This document shows, piece after piece, positions 44,101-54,965 of a stretch of 64,000 bases of DNA. Made by a program: the position numbers and the translations under genes. How positions within the stretch are numbered: the first letter of the stretch is position 1; the number at the start of each line of letters is the position of its first letter. The DNA lies in contig OX457061.1 in assembly GCA_949752795.1 (NCBI GenBank), positions 31,314,425-31,378,424 of the forward strand, read 5' to 3'. The DNA comes from Hyperoodon ampullatus. Taxonomy: Eukaryota > Chordata > Mammalia > Artiodactyla > Ziphiidae. The notes below the pieces were generated by a model, which was not told the origin of the DNA, ran no database searches, and saw nothing but the letters and a program-made list of their open reading frames with translations.

Positions 44101-44922
44101 GTAATATTAACAATATGTGTTCATAAATATTCTGTTATTGGTGTACTACAACTACTGAACAATTCTCTAATTAAATTAATGGGGACCACATACTTTAATA
44201 ACAGTCTTTTTTGGAAGATGGAAGCCTTGTTTCTGTTGGCTGGTAAAGTTAATTCAGAACTGGCACTATTCACTAGTACTAGTCATCAGCCATTCTTTTG
44301 AGCCTGATTGTCTTAAAAATAGAATATTTATTATTGGTTTGATTAGCAGCCATAGCCAGAGGGATTTGTAGTTAATTAAGGTGTAGCCACCACCATAAAT
44401 AAAACAAGTTTACATAAGAAATTATGTGGCACGTGTAATTAAAAAAACTTTGCTCTGTTTTTTTTTTTCCCTCGCTTTTTTCATCCTGTATAACCTGAAA
44501 TAGTAAATGTGATTGATTATGGGTTCATGTTCACTCTTCACTACCTACCTTTATTGTTATGTTGGAACTGAATAAATTTCTCAGTCTATTGTTATAGTGT
44601 ACTGCACCTAAAACTAAAATCAGAAAAGGAAATGATAAAGCAGAGGAATTTATTTTTTCAGGTCAGAAACAAACCTCTAGCCACATCTCTGTCCGAGGCC
44701 CCAATTTTAACCTTAATTGTAGTACAATAGACAGTTGCCATGAAAAAATTATAATTGTCTCTGTATCATAAATGTACAAGGCAACTTTTTTCTCCCTCCC
44801 AAGAATCATATTTTGGAAATCCTCTTGGAATTTTAAGTCAAAAGATGGAATTATGGCTTTATTTCATATATTTTCTCAAGAAAATTTGGTTAAGTATTCT
44901 TGTTTTATCTTGTTCTTTTTAG
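44101..44922 (+). other. TMEM38B intron 3
   Basis: An 822-bp intron with no repeat that I recognise. It ends in a good pyrimidine tract, 'tcttgttctttttag'. Confidence 0.8.
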
Positions 44923-45010
44923 GTGCAGGTGGTAGCATTATCACGAAGTTTGCGCAGTTGGTAAAAGGCTGTTGGAAACCAGAAGCTGATGAATGGCCGA
45001 AGATGTCCTA
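44923..45010 (+). CDS. TMEM38B: TMEM38B exon 4 (TRIC-B, lumenal loop and helix)
   Basis: The acceptor is 'ctttttag' ending at 44922 and the donor is cta|gtgagt at 45011. The exon completes the Gly codon and encodes AGGSIITKFAQLVKGCWKPE, then ADEWPKMS and two bases of a Tyr codon (phase 2). GAGGxII is a family glycine motif that kinks a transmembrane helix, and LVKGxWKPExDEW is the following loop. The x before WKPE is Cys here, whereas I remember Asp in the human protein. The donor GTGAG is slightly weaker than GTAAG. Confidence 0.94.
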
Positions 45011-45488
45011 GTGAGTTGATATAGACTGTACTGAGACTTGGCCTTTTATCCTTAGATCTTACCAATTTATTTTAAAAAACATTTTGGGATCTCTAAGTGT
45101 GGATGAAACAGACAAACATAAATAAAAGGATAATGGGAAGAAAACCAGGAAACCTAAGTTTTTCAAGAAGTCTGCTCTCTTAAATGTAGCTTTTAAAATA
45201 AATATTGATTCCTTTTTCTGTGGGTTCCTCCTCTTAGAAAATAAAACCAAACAAAAACTCTTGGATTATTGTAGAACTGTGGGAAGAGTGTGTATTTATG
45301 GAGCAAGAACTACATAGGAACAGAATTCTCTGGAATCAATTGCAGGCTCTTGGCATTTTCATTAATTTTCACCCAGATTTCAAATCATTCATAGTTTCTG
45401 GTAGTAAAATGTCAAGCTTATGGTAACAGTCAATACGTTATCATAAAGCCCTGTTAGTTGCTTTAAAAGTGAGAGTTGAATTTAACTA
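45011..45488 (+). other. TMEM38B intron 4, proximal part
   Basis: Unassigned intronic sequence up to the mariner insertion. Confidence 0.5.
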
Positions 45489-46763
45489 TTAGGTTGGCCA
45501 AAAAGTGCCTTCAGTTTTTAAGTAAAAAAAAAAAGACACTTTTTTCATTTTTACCAAGAACTTTATTGAACAATGTATTCACCCTTTTGTTACACTACCT
45601 TCTGCCATTTTTCAGGCAACTTCATAATTCCATCTTCCCAAAACTTTTTATGTTTTTGAGCAAAGAACTGTTCCAGGTGCCTTTGACAGTCTTACAGGGA
45701 ATTGAATTTTTTTTCCATTAAAAGAATTTTGTAAAGATCGAAGTAAATGGAAATTCGAAGGTGCAATGTCTGGTGAATACGGCAGATGAATCAGAACTTC
45801 CCAGCCAAGCTGTAACAGTTTTTGCCTGGTCATCAAAGAAACATGTGGTCTTGCGTTATCCTGATGGAAGATTATGCATTTTCTGTTGATTAATTCTGGA
45901 CACTTCATCGAGTGCTGCTTTCAGTTGGTCTAATTGGGAGCAGTACTTCTTGGAATTAATCTTTTGGTTTTCTGGAAGGAGCTCATAATAGAGGACTCCC
46001 TTCCAATCCCACCATATACACAGAATCAGTCTCTTTGGATGAAGACTGGCCTGTGGTGTGGTTGGTGGTGGTTTATTTCACTTGCCCCATGACCTCTTCC
46101 GTTCCACATTATTGTACAGTATCCACTCTTCATCGCCCGTCACAATTTAAAAATGGAACATTTTCATTACGTTTAGTAGAGAATTGCATGCGGAAATACG
46201 GTCAAAAAGGTTGTTTTCACTTAACTTATGTGGAACCCAAACACCAAAGCAATTAACATAACCAAGCTGGTGCAAATGATTTTCAGCACTTGATTTGGAT
46301 ATTTTGAGTATGTCAGCTATCTCCGGCATGGTATAATGTTGATTGTTCTCAGTTAATATTTCGATTTGGTCTCTATCAACTTCAACTGGTCTGCCCAACC
46401 GTGGAGCATCATCCAGTGAGAAATCTCCAGCGTGAAACTTCACGGTCCACTTTTGACATGTTCAGTCAGTCACAGCACCTTCTCCATATACTGCACAAAT
46501 CTTTTTTTGTGTTTCAGTTGCGTTTTACCTTTCTTGAAATAATAAAGCATAATATGCCAAAAACGTTGCTTTTTTTCTTCCACCTTCAGTGTTAAAATGG
46601 CTACACAAAAATTCACTAATTTTGATGTCTTTTTTTAACTGCACGCTGATGTGACAGCTGTCACATACAATCTAACAAAATTGTTTCGAATGAAGTTAAA
46701 GACAATTAAGTGCTACTAGAGCCATCTGCGGAAGAAACTCAACAAACCTTTTGGCCAACCCAT
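45489..46763 (-). mobile_element. Complete-length mariner transposon
   Basis: Terminal inverted repeats are ttaggttggccaaaaagt on the left and the complement of accttttggccaacccat on the right. TA target duplications lie at 45487-45488 and 46764-46765. The length of 1,275 bp is typical for mariner. The transposase is on the minus strand. The ends resemble the mammalian mariner groups known from humans and ruminants; the subfamily cannot be fixed by eye. Confidence 0.95.
45648..46443 (-). pseudogene. Mariner transposase, decayed, third catalytic residue Asn
   Basis: The N-terminal paired helix-turn-helix is at 46147-46443 (DDAPRLGRPVEVDRDQIEIL, then WVPHKLSE). The first catalytic Asp lies in ILCIWWDWKGVLYYELL near 45980-46020, and the second in HQDNARPH near 45855. 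The third should stand 34 residues later in YSPDIAPS[D]FHL, but the codon at 45753-45755 is AAT (Asn). The mariner D,D34D triad is therefore D,D34N. Frameshifts between the pieces also prevent a full protein. Confidence 0.9.
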
Positions 46764-47299
46764 TACATATAAAAATAAGAAAAAGATTAGAGGAAATAAC
46801 CCATTCTATGCTTGTACGATGCAGACTACCTTTTGCACCCATTTAAGAGAATCTAATCGTTAGGTGTTCTCTAAAGACACTGACCCAATCTTAAATAAGT
46901 CACAAATATATCCCTGATGCACCTGAAAATGAAATAGAGAAATACAGTTACTATTCCCGCAATTCAATAAGGAAAGCCTTAGGATTTAGTGGCCATAATA
47001 AGCAAGGCGAGGAAGTCTTCATGTGAGAATAAACTCATTAGAATGGATTAAAAATGAAGGTTGAGAAGCAGTATGAATGATGAAGTTTATGTTTGAGTGA
47101 ACCAGTAGATTTCAGGATGTTTACCTTGGAATGTACCCCTTAAAGCTTGAATGAGGTAGTTTAGAAATAGAACAAAGGAGCTTTGATTGATAATAAGTTA
47201 TAAATAAAGCATTAGTGTTATTCACTGGAAATTTTTCTCATTTCGAGTATGTGCTTTGAAACGTCTTCCATGAAACATTTCTTGGGACTGTAAAACTGA
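46764..47299 (+). other. TMEM38B intron 4, unassigned
   Basis: AT-rich intron. No exon or repeat was recognised. Confidence 0.4.
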
Positions 47300-47820
47300 A
47301 ATCAAATTGTGATTCTCCTGTGTTCACAACCTTGCAGTGACTCCCCAGATGGCCTGTGAGACCCTCCAAGGTCTGTGTCTCTCCCACACCTAATTTCCTC
47401 TGACTTCAGCTCTTACTGTTCTCTCCCTTGCTCACTGCACTCTGTCCTTGAGCAAGCCAGGTGTTGTCTGGTTTAAAACTAACTTCTCTCTCTGCCTAGA
47501 ATCTTCTTCCTCAGGTAGCCAACTCCCTTATCTACTTTGCTCAAAGGATTTTCTCAAAGCTTACCTTCTCAATGAGGACTACCCTGCTTAAAATTGCAAC
47601 ACTTCCCTCTATTTCTCCCACAGCATTTATCATATTTTATAATTCATTATAAAATTCACTTATTCATTATGTTTATTTTTCTCTCCCTTTGGCTTTCCTC
47701 CGTGCTTCAAAGAATACAAGAGGTGAAGTATAGGGATTTTGTCTTTTTTGATTGCTCTTATATCCTAAACACCTATCACATATTAGACAGCAAATATTAT
47801 GTGAATGAATGAATGATTAA
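47300..47820 (+). repeat. L2 fragment
   Basis: The text 'ccttgcagtgactccccaga', 'tgagaccctccaaggtctgt' and 'tctctctgcctagaatcttc', ending 'atgtgaatgaatgaatga', is the 3' part of an L2 LINE in + orientation. Confidence 0.82.
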
Positions 47821-49890
47821 CAATTTGTCAGGTGAGATCATTGGGATCCATTATGATATTTTGTGTATGCATATATATATATATGTTTTTATATATTTAT
47901 TACCAAATACTTTTGTATAGTGGAAAAAGCCTGTATGGTCTTAGAGAATACATATATTGTAATAAACAGAATGTTGGTAAAAATATGAATGTTAGAGGTG
48001 CTGGTGAGGTCTTAGAGGAATTGAAGAACATGATACTGGAAACTGGAAGAAAGGTGATTTAGTTATATGGCTGCAGTTGTGTGGAAAGCATAATCTGTAA
48101 GGATCGAACTTGGATATTTAGTTGAGTTTCAGAAGCAAAGTGTTGGTGGTCTGAGCTGGTTTCCTCTTGCTTCTTACAGTGACGTGTGAGAGGAAAGAGT
48201 TGAATTGAGGGAATAACTGCTAAACAAAGAAACCAAGACTTGATGATTTGGGAAATTCTCAGCCTATCCAGATTGCAAAAGATGATAAAGTTAGGAGAGT
48301 CATTCTTAGGAAACGCCTGCTGTGGAGAGAAAGTTAAGGGTGTGGCTGGACAACTTTTGCTAGTGTTAAAAGAGATTAGGCGTGTGATTCATGGATCCAT
48401 TCAGCTATCATAGCAGAAGCCTGGAATAGAGATGAGATTATCCGGGAAAGATCTGTGAAGGACCATCTTGACTGATGGCGTGGATCCCCTGTGTCATGCA
48501 TAGGAAACCCAAAAGATTTTTGAAAGTGTTGTATCGGCAGAAACACTGCCAGGTTGGACTGAAAGGGACAGAGACAAGATGAAATAAAAGAAGTCAGACT
48601 CCCAAAATTCTACAGGTAGAAACAGACTGATAAAATTTTTAGCCGTTGATATGTGCTACCGTTCAGGGAAAAGGAAGAATGGCTTTAAGGTGGGAGCTGC
48701 GGGCCTAGAAACCTGAGGCCAGACCCATAGGCTGGAGTCACAGGTGCAAAAGCCAGAGCCATGAATGCAGAGATTAGAGCTGTAAACTCAGAGGATGGAG
48801 CCTCAGGCCACAGAAGATTATTCCTGGGTCTTGAAACCTAATGGGATTTGCCCTGCTGGATTTTGAAATTGCATAAGACTGTGATCACTTTCTTCCTTCC
48901 ATTTTCTCCCTTTTGGCATGGGAGTGCTTATAGCTGTTACCTATGCTTATTCCACCATTGTATTTTGGAAGCAGATAGCTTATTTACTACGTTCACAGGA
49001 AACTAATATAATAAGTATAAGAATTTTCTAAATGCATTCTGATCTTCGTAACCAATCTCATTGACTTTTTGCTAAATCCCAGCCCTGCTCCAATCCCCTG
49101 CTTCAATTTATTGTTTACAAAATCCTTGCTCCTCAGATTCATTGCTTCTGAATTTATGCTGTACGAGAACACAATCCAAAGTAGAATATGTGTATGCTAA
49201 GATGCCCGTGATGAGGCACTGTTGTTCAGAAACCAAGCTATTAGAAACAGAGTAGCAAAAGGTCATTAAGACAATGTCTTAATGGAATTAACTACTTATT
49301 TTTTATCTCATCCTTTTAAAAGTCAGTTTGGTGTACATTTTATGATACAGTTGTACATGTACATAATTTATAAATTAATTGATATATATTAAGGAGTGTC
49401 TTAAAACACTTTTACCACTAGAGATGCACAGTCAAAAAGTTTGCGGACCACTGTTCTAAAACAGGAATGCTGCCCAGTTATTGATAGGCAAGATCCAAAC
49501 CCCTGTTACCCAAACCTAACTGTTTTGAACTCAATCCTTAGCTTGTACTGATTAAACAAGCTACTTATTTTTCATAGAATGGTTTATAGGGGCTTTTAAA
49601 ATTGTCATATTTTATACTATGGCATTCTAAGAGTTTATTATTTATCTTTTTCTAGTTTTAAGCATAAAGAGCTAGAAAATGATCTGTTACTGAGCTATAC
49701 TTTATGTGGCAAATATATGACATGAAAGTAGTGCTTGTTATATGTTAATAGATAAACATCTTATTATAGACTTTAAATTTTAATGTATTGGCTAATGCTA
49801 GTATTTTGTGCTGGAGTTAGCTAAGTGATGTGCTGGAGCTGGCTCACACTGTTTTATGAGAGCCATTCCACCCAGCAGCCTGAAGTGGGC
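47821..49890 (+). other. TMEM38B intron 4 with an unnamed dispersed-repeat-like segment
   Basis: A short (AT)n run lies at 47868-47884. From about 48380 to 49010 the phrases 'gatctgtgaaggaccatctt', 'ttgtattttggaagcagata' and 'gggatttgccctgctggatt' look like an old interspersed repeat I have met but cannot name with confidence. No coding frame is supported. Confidence 0.4.
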
Positions 49891-49900
49891 TGTGGGAGTA

Positions 49901-50247
49901 CAGTTGGGCCTCTGTATCCATGGTTTCTGCATCTGTGGATTAACCAACTGTGGATCAAAACTATTAGAAAAAAAGTTCCAGAAAGTTCCAGAAAGCAAAC
50001 CTTGAATTTGCCATGTACTGGTAACTGTTTACATAGTACTTATACTGTAATTACAACTATGTACATAGCATTTACATTATATTAGGTATTGTAAATAATC
50101 TAGAGATGATTTAAAGTATGTGGGAGGATGTGCATAGGTTATACGTAAATACTACATCATTTTATATCACGGACTTGGGCATCAGTGGATTTCGGTAAGT
50201 GTGGGGGCTCCTGGAACAAATTCCCTGCGAATACCATGGGGCGACTG
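49901..50247 (+). mobile_element. MER2-like Tigger-derived MITE
   Basis: Termini are cagttgggcctctgtatcca and the complement-matching end 'ataccatggggcgactg', with TA on both sides (49899-49900 and 50248-50249). The interior includes 'agaaagttccagaaagcaaa' and 'tctagagatgatttaaagta'. The 347-bp length fits MER2. Confidence 0.9.
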
Positions 50248-50689
50248 TATTTACACTGTGGAAATGAGGAAATGCTGCAAATCAGGGCTTTCTTTTCCAT
50301 CCCCCATCCCACCCAAGCTTGGTTAGCACTATAAGGTTTTTCAGGGCTAACATACTTTTCCCAAATCATGCTGTGGAACGTGGGACTTTCAAATCCTTTG
50401 TGAAAAAGTGTTATGTAGTCAATTCAGAAATATTACCTATAGAAATGTACTCTCTTTATCAGAAAGTCACAGTATGTATGAACATTCTAAACTTTGATAC
50501 CTTATGCTGTGAAGAAAGGTATTTAACTTTATGTAACTCAGCATTTCCAAAACTTTATATTTACAGAACTCGTTTTTGTGTTACATCTATTAATAACTCA
50601 TTAAATTAATATTTTGAGAATACTGTTTGAGAAATATAGAGATAAGTAATATTTAATACTTATTGAGTTAAAATGTTTTTTATTTTCAG
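50248..50689 (+). other. TMEM38B intron 4, distal part
   Basis: Intron sequence up to exon 5, ending in 'tttttattttcag'. No other feature was recognised. Confidence 0.5.
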
Positions 50690-50807
50690 CTCTGCCAAGG
50701 TAACCCTGCTGGGGTCAGTTATCTTCACATTGCAGCAAACCAAGGATCTGGCAATACCAAGGCATGATCTTATGTTCCTCTATACTATGTTTCTTGTGGT
50801 CACAAAG
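50690..50807 (+). CDS. TMEM38B: TMEM38B exon 5 (TRIC-B, C-terminal membrane helices)
   Basis: The acceptor is 'tattttcag' ending at 50689 and the donor is aag|gtaaga at 50808. The exon completes the Tyr codon and encodes SAKVTLLGSVIFTLQQTKDL, then AIPRHDLMFLYTMFLVVTK, ending in phase 0. The AKVTLLGSVIFT and HDLMFLYT stretches are conserved TRIC-B membrane helices. Exons 1-5 total 660 nt and 220 codons. The mammalian protein has about 290 residues, so one further exon for the cytosolic lysine-rich tail must lie beyond 64000 or in sequence I failed to recognise. Confidence 0.95.
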
Positions 50808-51448
50808 GTAAGAGTTCAAAGTAGCAATAAAGCAGTATTACAAATTCTGTGTAACCAAAATTCTGCATAAGGCAAGTAACGGAAAAATTTATTTTTTATT
50901 ATAGTCTAAAAATATCAATTTTGGGGAGTGATTCAGCACATCCATGACTTACTGAAACATAGCTCTTCCATGATTCCTCATTTGATTTATGCTGAGGCTA
51001 TCAGGAAGGATCTGCAGATAACCTTGTAGTATTTACATTGGAGACCAGAGAGTAGTGGAAATAGCCAAGGCTGATCAGAGACTGCAAAGTGTTGTGTCAT
51101 TTGTAAAATGAGGTTCTTGGAGTAGATGTTCTCTGAGGTTCCTTTAAACTTTAAAATTTTTATATTTTTATATTAGGACATATTTGTGGTCAATCTCTTT
51201 AATTACTGTTGTCTGGTTGGATGCTTTATCCCTTCTTGAAGTTAGGAAATAGTATAAGACGGTATAAGATCATAGGTTTCAGAGACAGGCAGTCTTAAAT
51301 TCAAATCCTAGCTTCGCTGTCTAATCCCTGAACAGGCAAGTTACTTAATGTCTCTGAATCCTGATTTCCTCGTCTTCATTGTACTGATTGTTGATATGGT
51401 TCGAGATGACGTATATACCATTCTATGACTGTGTCGGAGACATCTTTT
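50808..51448 (+). other. TMEM38B intron 5, proximal part
   Basis: Unassigned intronic sequence. An old MIR-like phrase (acaggcaagttacttaatgt, ctgatttcctcgtcttcatt) lies near 51330-51380. Confidence 0.45.
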
Positions 51449-51766
51449 TTATTTATTTATTTATTTTTATTTATTTATTTTTTGCTGTGTTGGGTCTTCG
51501 TTGCAGCACATGGGCTTTCTCTAGTTGCGGCAAGCGGGGGCTGCTCTTCGTTGTGGTGCGTGGGCTTCTCATTGGGGTGGCTTCTCTTGTTGTGGAGCGC
51601 AGGCTTCAGTAGTTGTGGCTCGCGGGCTGTAGAGCACAGGCTCAGTAGTTGTGGCGCACAGGCTTAGTTGCTCTTCAGCATGTGGGATCTTCCTGGACCA
51701 GGGCTCGAACCCGTGTCCCCTGCATTGGCAGGCGGACTCTTAACCACTGCGCCACCAGGGAAGCCC
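51449..51766 (-). mobile_element. Long-form tRNA SINE, minus
   Basis: A (TTTA)n tail, then 'gctgtgttgggtcttcgttg', 'agtagttgtggctcgcgggc' and 'gcgccaccagggaagccc'. The flanks show only a weak duplication (gacatctt / cacatctt), consistent with age. Confidence 0.88.
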
Positions 51767-53467
51767 TCTGACACATCTTATGAATTTTATTTCAGCTGTA
51801 TGATGAGACTAATTCTGATTCTTCTTCTTCTTAAAATTTTTATATATTCACTATTCACGAGTAGACAATTGATTTTAAAATATTATTATTTAAGCCTAGA
51901 GAAATTTTATAGATGTCTGTATCTCAGCCTAGATATTTTTGGCTAAAAACTTACCTATGAGATGCTTAGAAGGAAAACAATATATATTATATAAGTTAAT
52001 ATCTTAGAAAGAACCAAATCACTGTAGGGATCATTTATTTTTATTCCAGTAGTCTCTGCAGTGGAGGTGATCTGTGGTTGTTGTACTTCAGATATCTGAG
52101 GCAAAATTTCTTCATATGTGCCTTCTTCTAACAGTCATCAACTTTTGAGCTGCACTTTTTTGTAACATTTTTACTGAGATATATTTTACATACCATAGAG
52201 TTCATCCATTGAACGTGTACAATTCAGTGGTCTTTAGTATATTCACAGAGATGTGCAGCTGTTACCACAATTGATATTAGAACATTTTCATCACCCGAAA
52301 ATAAACCTCATACCTGTTAGCAGTCACTTCACATTTTCCCTCAATCCCCTCAACTGTAGACGACCACTGATCTACTTTCTGTCTATAAATTTGCCTATTC
52401 TGACATTTCATGTAAGTGGAATCATGCAATATGTGGCCTGTGACTGGTTTCTTTCACTTGCATGATGTTTTTGATGTTCATCCATGTTGTAGTATGTATC
52501 AGTACGTTATTCCTTTTAATTGCCAAATAATATTCCATTGTATGGGTATACCACATTTTATTTCTCTTTCAGTTGATGGACTTTGGGCTGTTTTACCTTT
52601 TGGCTAATATGAATAATGAGCTATGAACATTCAGGTACACGTTTTTGTGTGGACATATATTACATTCCTCTTGGGTGTATCATGTAGGAATGGAATTATT
52701 AAATCATATAGTAATTCAACGTTTAATCTTTTGAGGAACTAACGGACTGTTTTCCAAAGTGGCTTCATCATTTTACATTCCCACCAGCAATGTATGTGAG
52801 AGTTCTCATTTCACCACATCCTTAACCGATGCTTATCTTTTTTATAGCCATCCTAGAGGGTGTGAAGAAGCAGTTCATTGTGATTTTGATTTATATTTCC
52901 CTGATGACTAGTGATGTCGAGCATTTTTTATGTGTTTCTTGGCCATTTGTATGTTTACTTTGGAAAAATATTTATTCATATCATTTGCCCTTTTTTAATC
53001 ATGACTTTTGTCTTTTTAATGTTGAGTTGTAAGATTTCTTTATGTATTCTGGATACTGGACCCTTATTAGATTTCTAGTTTGTAAATGTTTTCTCCTATT
53101 CTGTGAGTTGTCTTTTCACTTTCTTCATAGTGTCCTTGGAAGCACAAAATTTTAAAATTTTGATAAAGTCCAATTTGCATATTTTCTCTTTTGTTGTGTA
53201 TGTTTCTGGTGTCATATCTAAGGACCCATTGCCAAATCTAAGGTCAAAAAGATTTACCTCTATGTTTTCTTCTAAGAGATTTATAGTTTTAGCTCTTATA
53301 TTTAGCTCTGTGATCTGTTTTGAGTTAATTTTTGTGTATGGGATATCTAGTTGTTCAAGCACCATTTATTGAAAAGACTGTTCTTTCCCTCATTGAATTG
53401 TATTGGCACCCTTGTAGAAAATCAGTTTACTGTAAATGTAAGAGTTTATTTCTGGACTCTCACTTTT

Positions 53468-53469
53468 GT

Positions 53470-53520
<51 letters not shown>

Positions 53521-53709
53521 GTACGTGGGCCTCTCACTGTTGTGGCCTCTCCCATTGCGGAGCACAGGCTCCGGACGCGCAGGCTCAGCAGCCATGGCTC
53601 ACGGGCCCAGCCGCTCCGCGGCATGTGGGATCCTCCTGGACCGGGGCATGAACCCGTGTCCCCTGCATCGGCAGGTGGACTCTCAACCACTGCGCCACCA
53701 GGGAAGCCC
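53468..53709 (-). mobile_element. CHR-type SINE, minus, with tail replaced by a TG microsatellite
   Basis: The body runs from 'gtacgtgggcctctcactgt' to 'gcgccaccagggaagccc'. In place of a T tract the 3' tail is about 50 bp of (TG)n with a few interruptions (53468-53520). Exact 16-bp duplications ctggactctcactttt lie at 53452-53467 and 53710-53725, so the microsatellite lies within the insertion. Confidence 0.95.
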
Positions 53710-54213
53710 CTGGACTCTCACTTTTATTCCATTCATCTCTATGCCTATTTTTATGCTTGTACCATGCTATCTTAATTATTTCAGCTTTGCAGTAAGTTTT
53801 GAAATTGGGAACTGTGAGTCTTCCAGGTTTGTTCTTCTTTCTCAGGATTGTTTTGACCACTGTAGGTTACTTGAATTTCCGTATGAATTTTAGAATTAAC
53901 TTGACAATTTCTGCAAAGAAGGCCAGCTTATGTTTTCATAGGGATTACATTGAATCTGCAAATCAGTTTGGGAAGTACTGTCATCTTAATAATGTTAAGT
54001 CTTATAATCCATCAACATAGATTTTAAAAATTTATTTAGGTCTTCTTTAATTGTTTTCAATTATGTTTTCAGTATATAAGCCTTACACTTCTGTTGTTAA
54101 CTTTATTCCTAAGTATTTTGTTCTTTTTGATGCTGTAGTAAATGAGATTTTTTTTTTTTTTTTAGAGTGTTATTGCAATCCTATTTAATGTCTGGCTTAG
54201 GAGAAGAGAGTGG

Positions 54214-54510
54214 ATTCTTTTTATTTATTTGTTTGTTTATTTATTTAGGGCTGTGTTGGGTCTTCATTTCCGTGCGCGGGCTTTCTCTAGTTGTGGCAAG
54301 TGGGGGCCACTCTTCATCGCAGTGCGCGGACCTCTCACTATTGCGGCCCCTCCCATTGCGGAACACAGGCTCCAGACGCGCAGGCCCAGTAGCCGTGGCT
54401 CACGGGCTTAGTTGCTCCGCAGCATGTGGGATCCTCCCAGACCAGGGCCCGAACCCATGTCCCCTGCGTTAGCAGGCAGACTCTCAACCACTGTGCCACC
54501 AGGGAAGCCC
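54214..54510 (-). mobile_element. tRNA SINE (CHR-related), minus, with extra 3' sequence
   Basis: The body runs from 'ttatttatttagggctgtgt' through 'cattgcggaacacaggctcc' to 'gccaccagggaagccc'. Past its own A-rich end (54214-54246) there are about 45 bp of non-SINE sequence and then a second T tract (54148-54165). A gagatt repeat at 54144-54149 and 54511-54516 may bracket the whole. Confidence 0.85.
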
Positions 54511-54965
54511 GAGATTGTTTTTTAACTGTTTTATTTTCAGATTGTACCTTGAAAATGTGTAGAAATGAAATTGATTTTTTATATGATTTTGTGTATTGTA
54601 ACCTAGCTGAACTTATTTATTAGCTCTAATAGTTTTTTTTTTAAATGGATTCCTTAGGGTTTTCTACAAGATCATGTCATTTGCACATAGAAATAATTTT
54701 CCTTCTTCCTTTTCAATCTCCATGTCTTTTATCTCATTTTCTTGCCCAGTTACCCTGTCTAGAACTTCCAGTACAGTGTTGAATAGAAACAGAGAGAATG
54801 AACATCCTTATCTTCTTTTTGATCCTAGGGAGAAAGCATTCAGTCTTTCACTAACAAGTATGATATTAGCTGAGGATGTTTTATAGATGCCCTTTATCAG
54901 ATTGAGTAAGTTAGTTCTCTTCTCCTCCTCGTTCGTTGAGTGTTTTTATCATGAAGTAGTGTTGG

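Larger units (their letters stand above)
52160..54965 (-). mobile_element. Old L1M, minus strand, hosting two SINEs
   Basis: Reversed 3' UTR at 52160-52340 (gtacaattcagtggtcttta) leads into ORF2. The piece 53096-53365 reads [20 protein letters not shown] and LDFIKILKFCASKDTMKKVK, the ORF2 C-terminal region. Further ORF2 text continues to about 54965, where the element is truncated. It is interrupted by SINE insertions at 53468-53709 and about 54152-54510. Confidence 0.85.
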
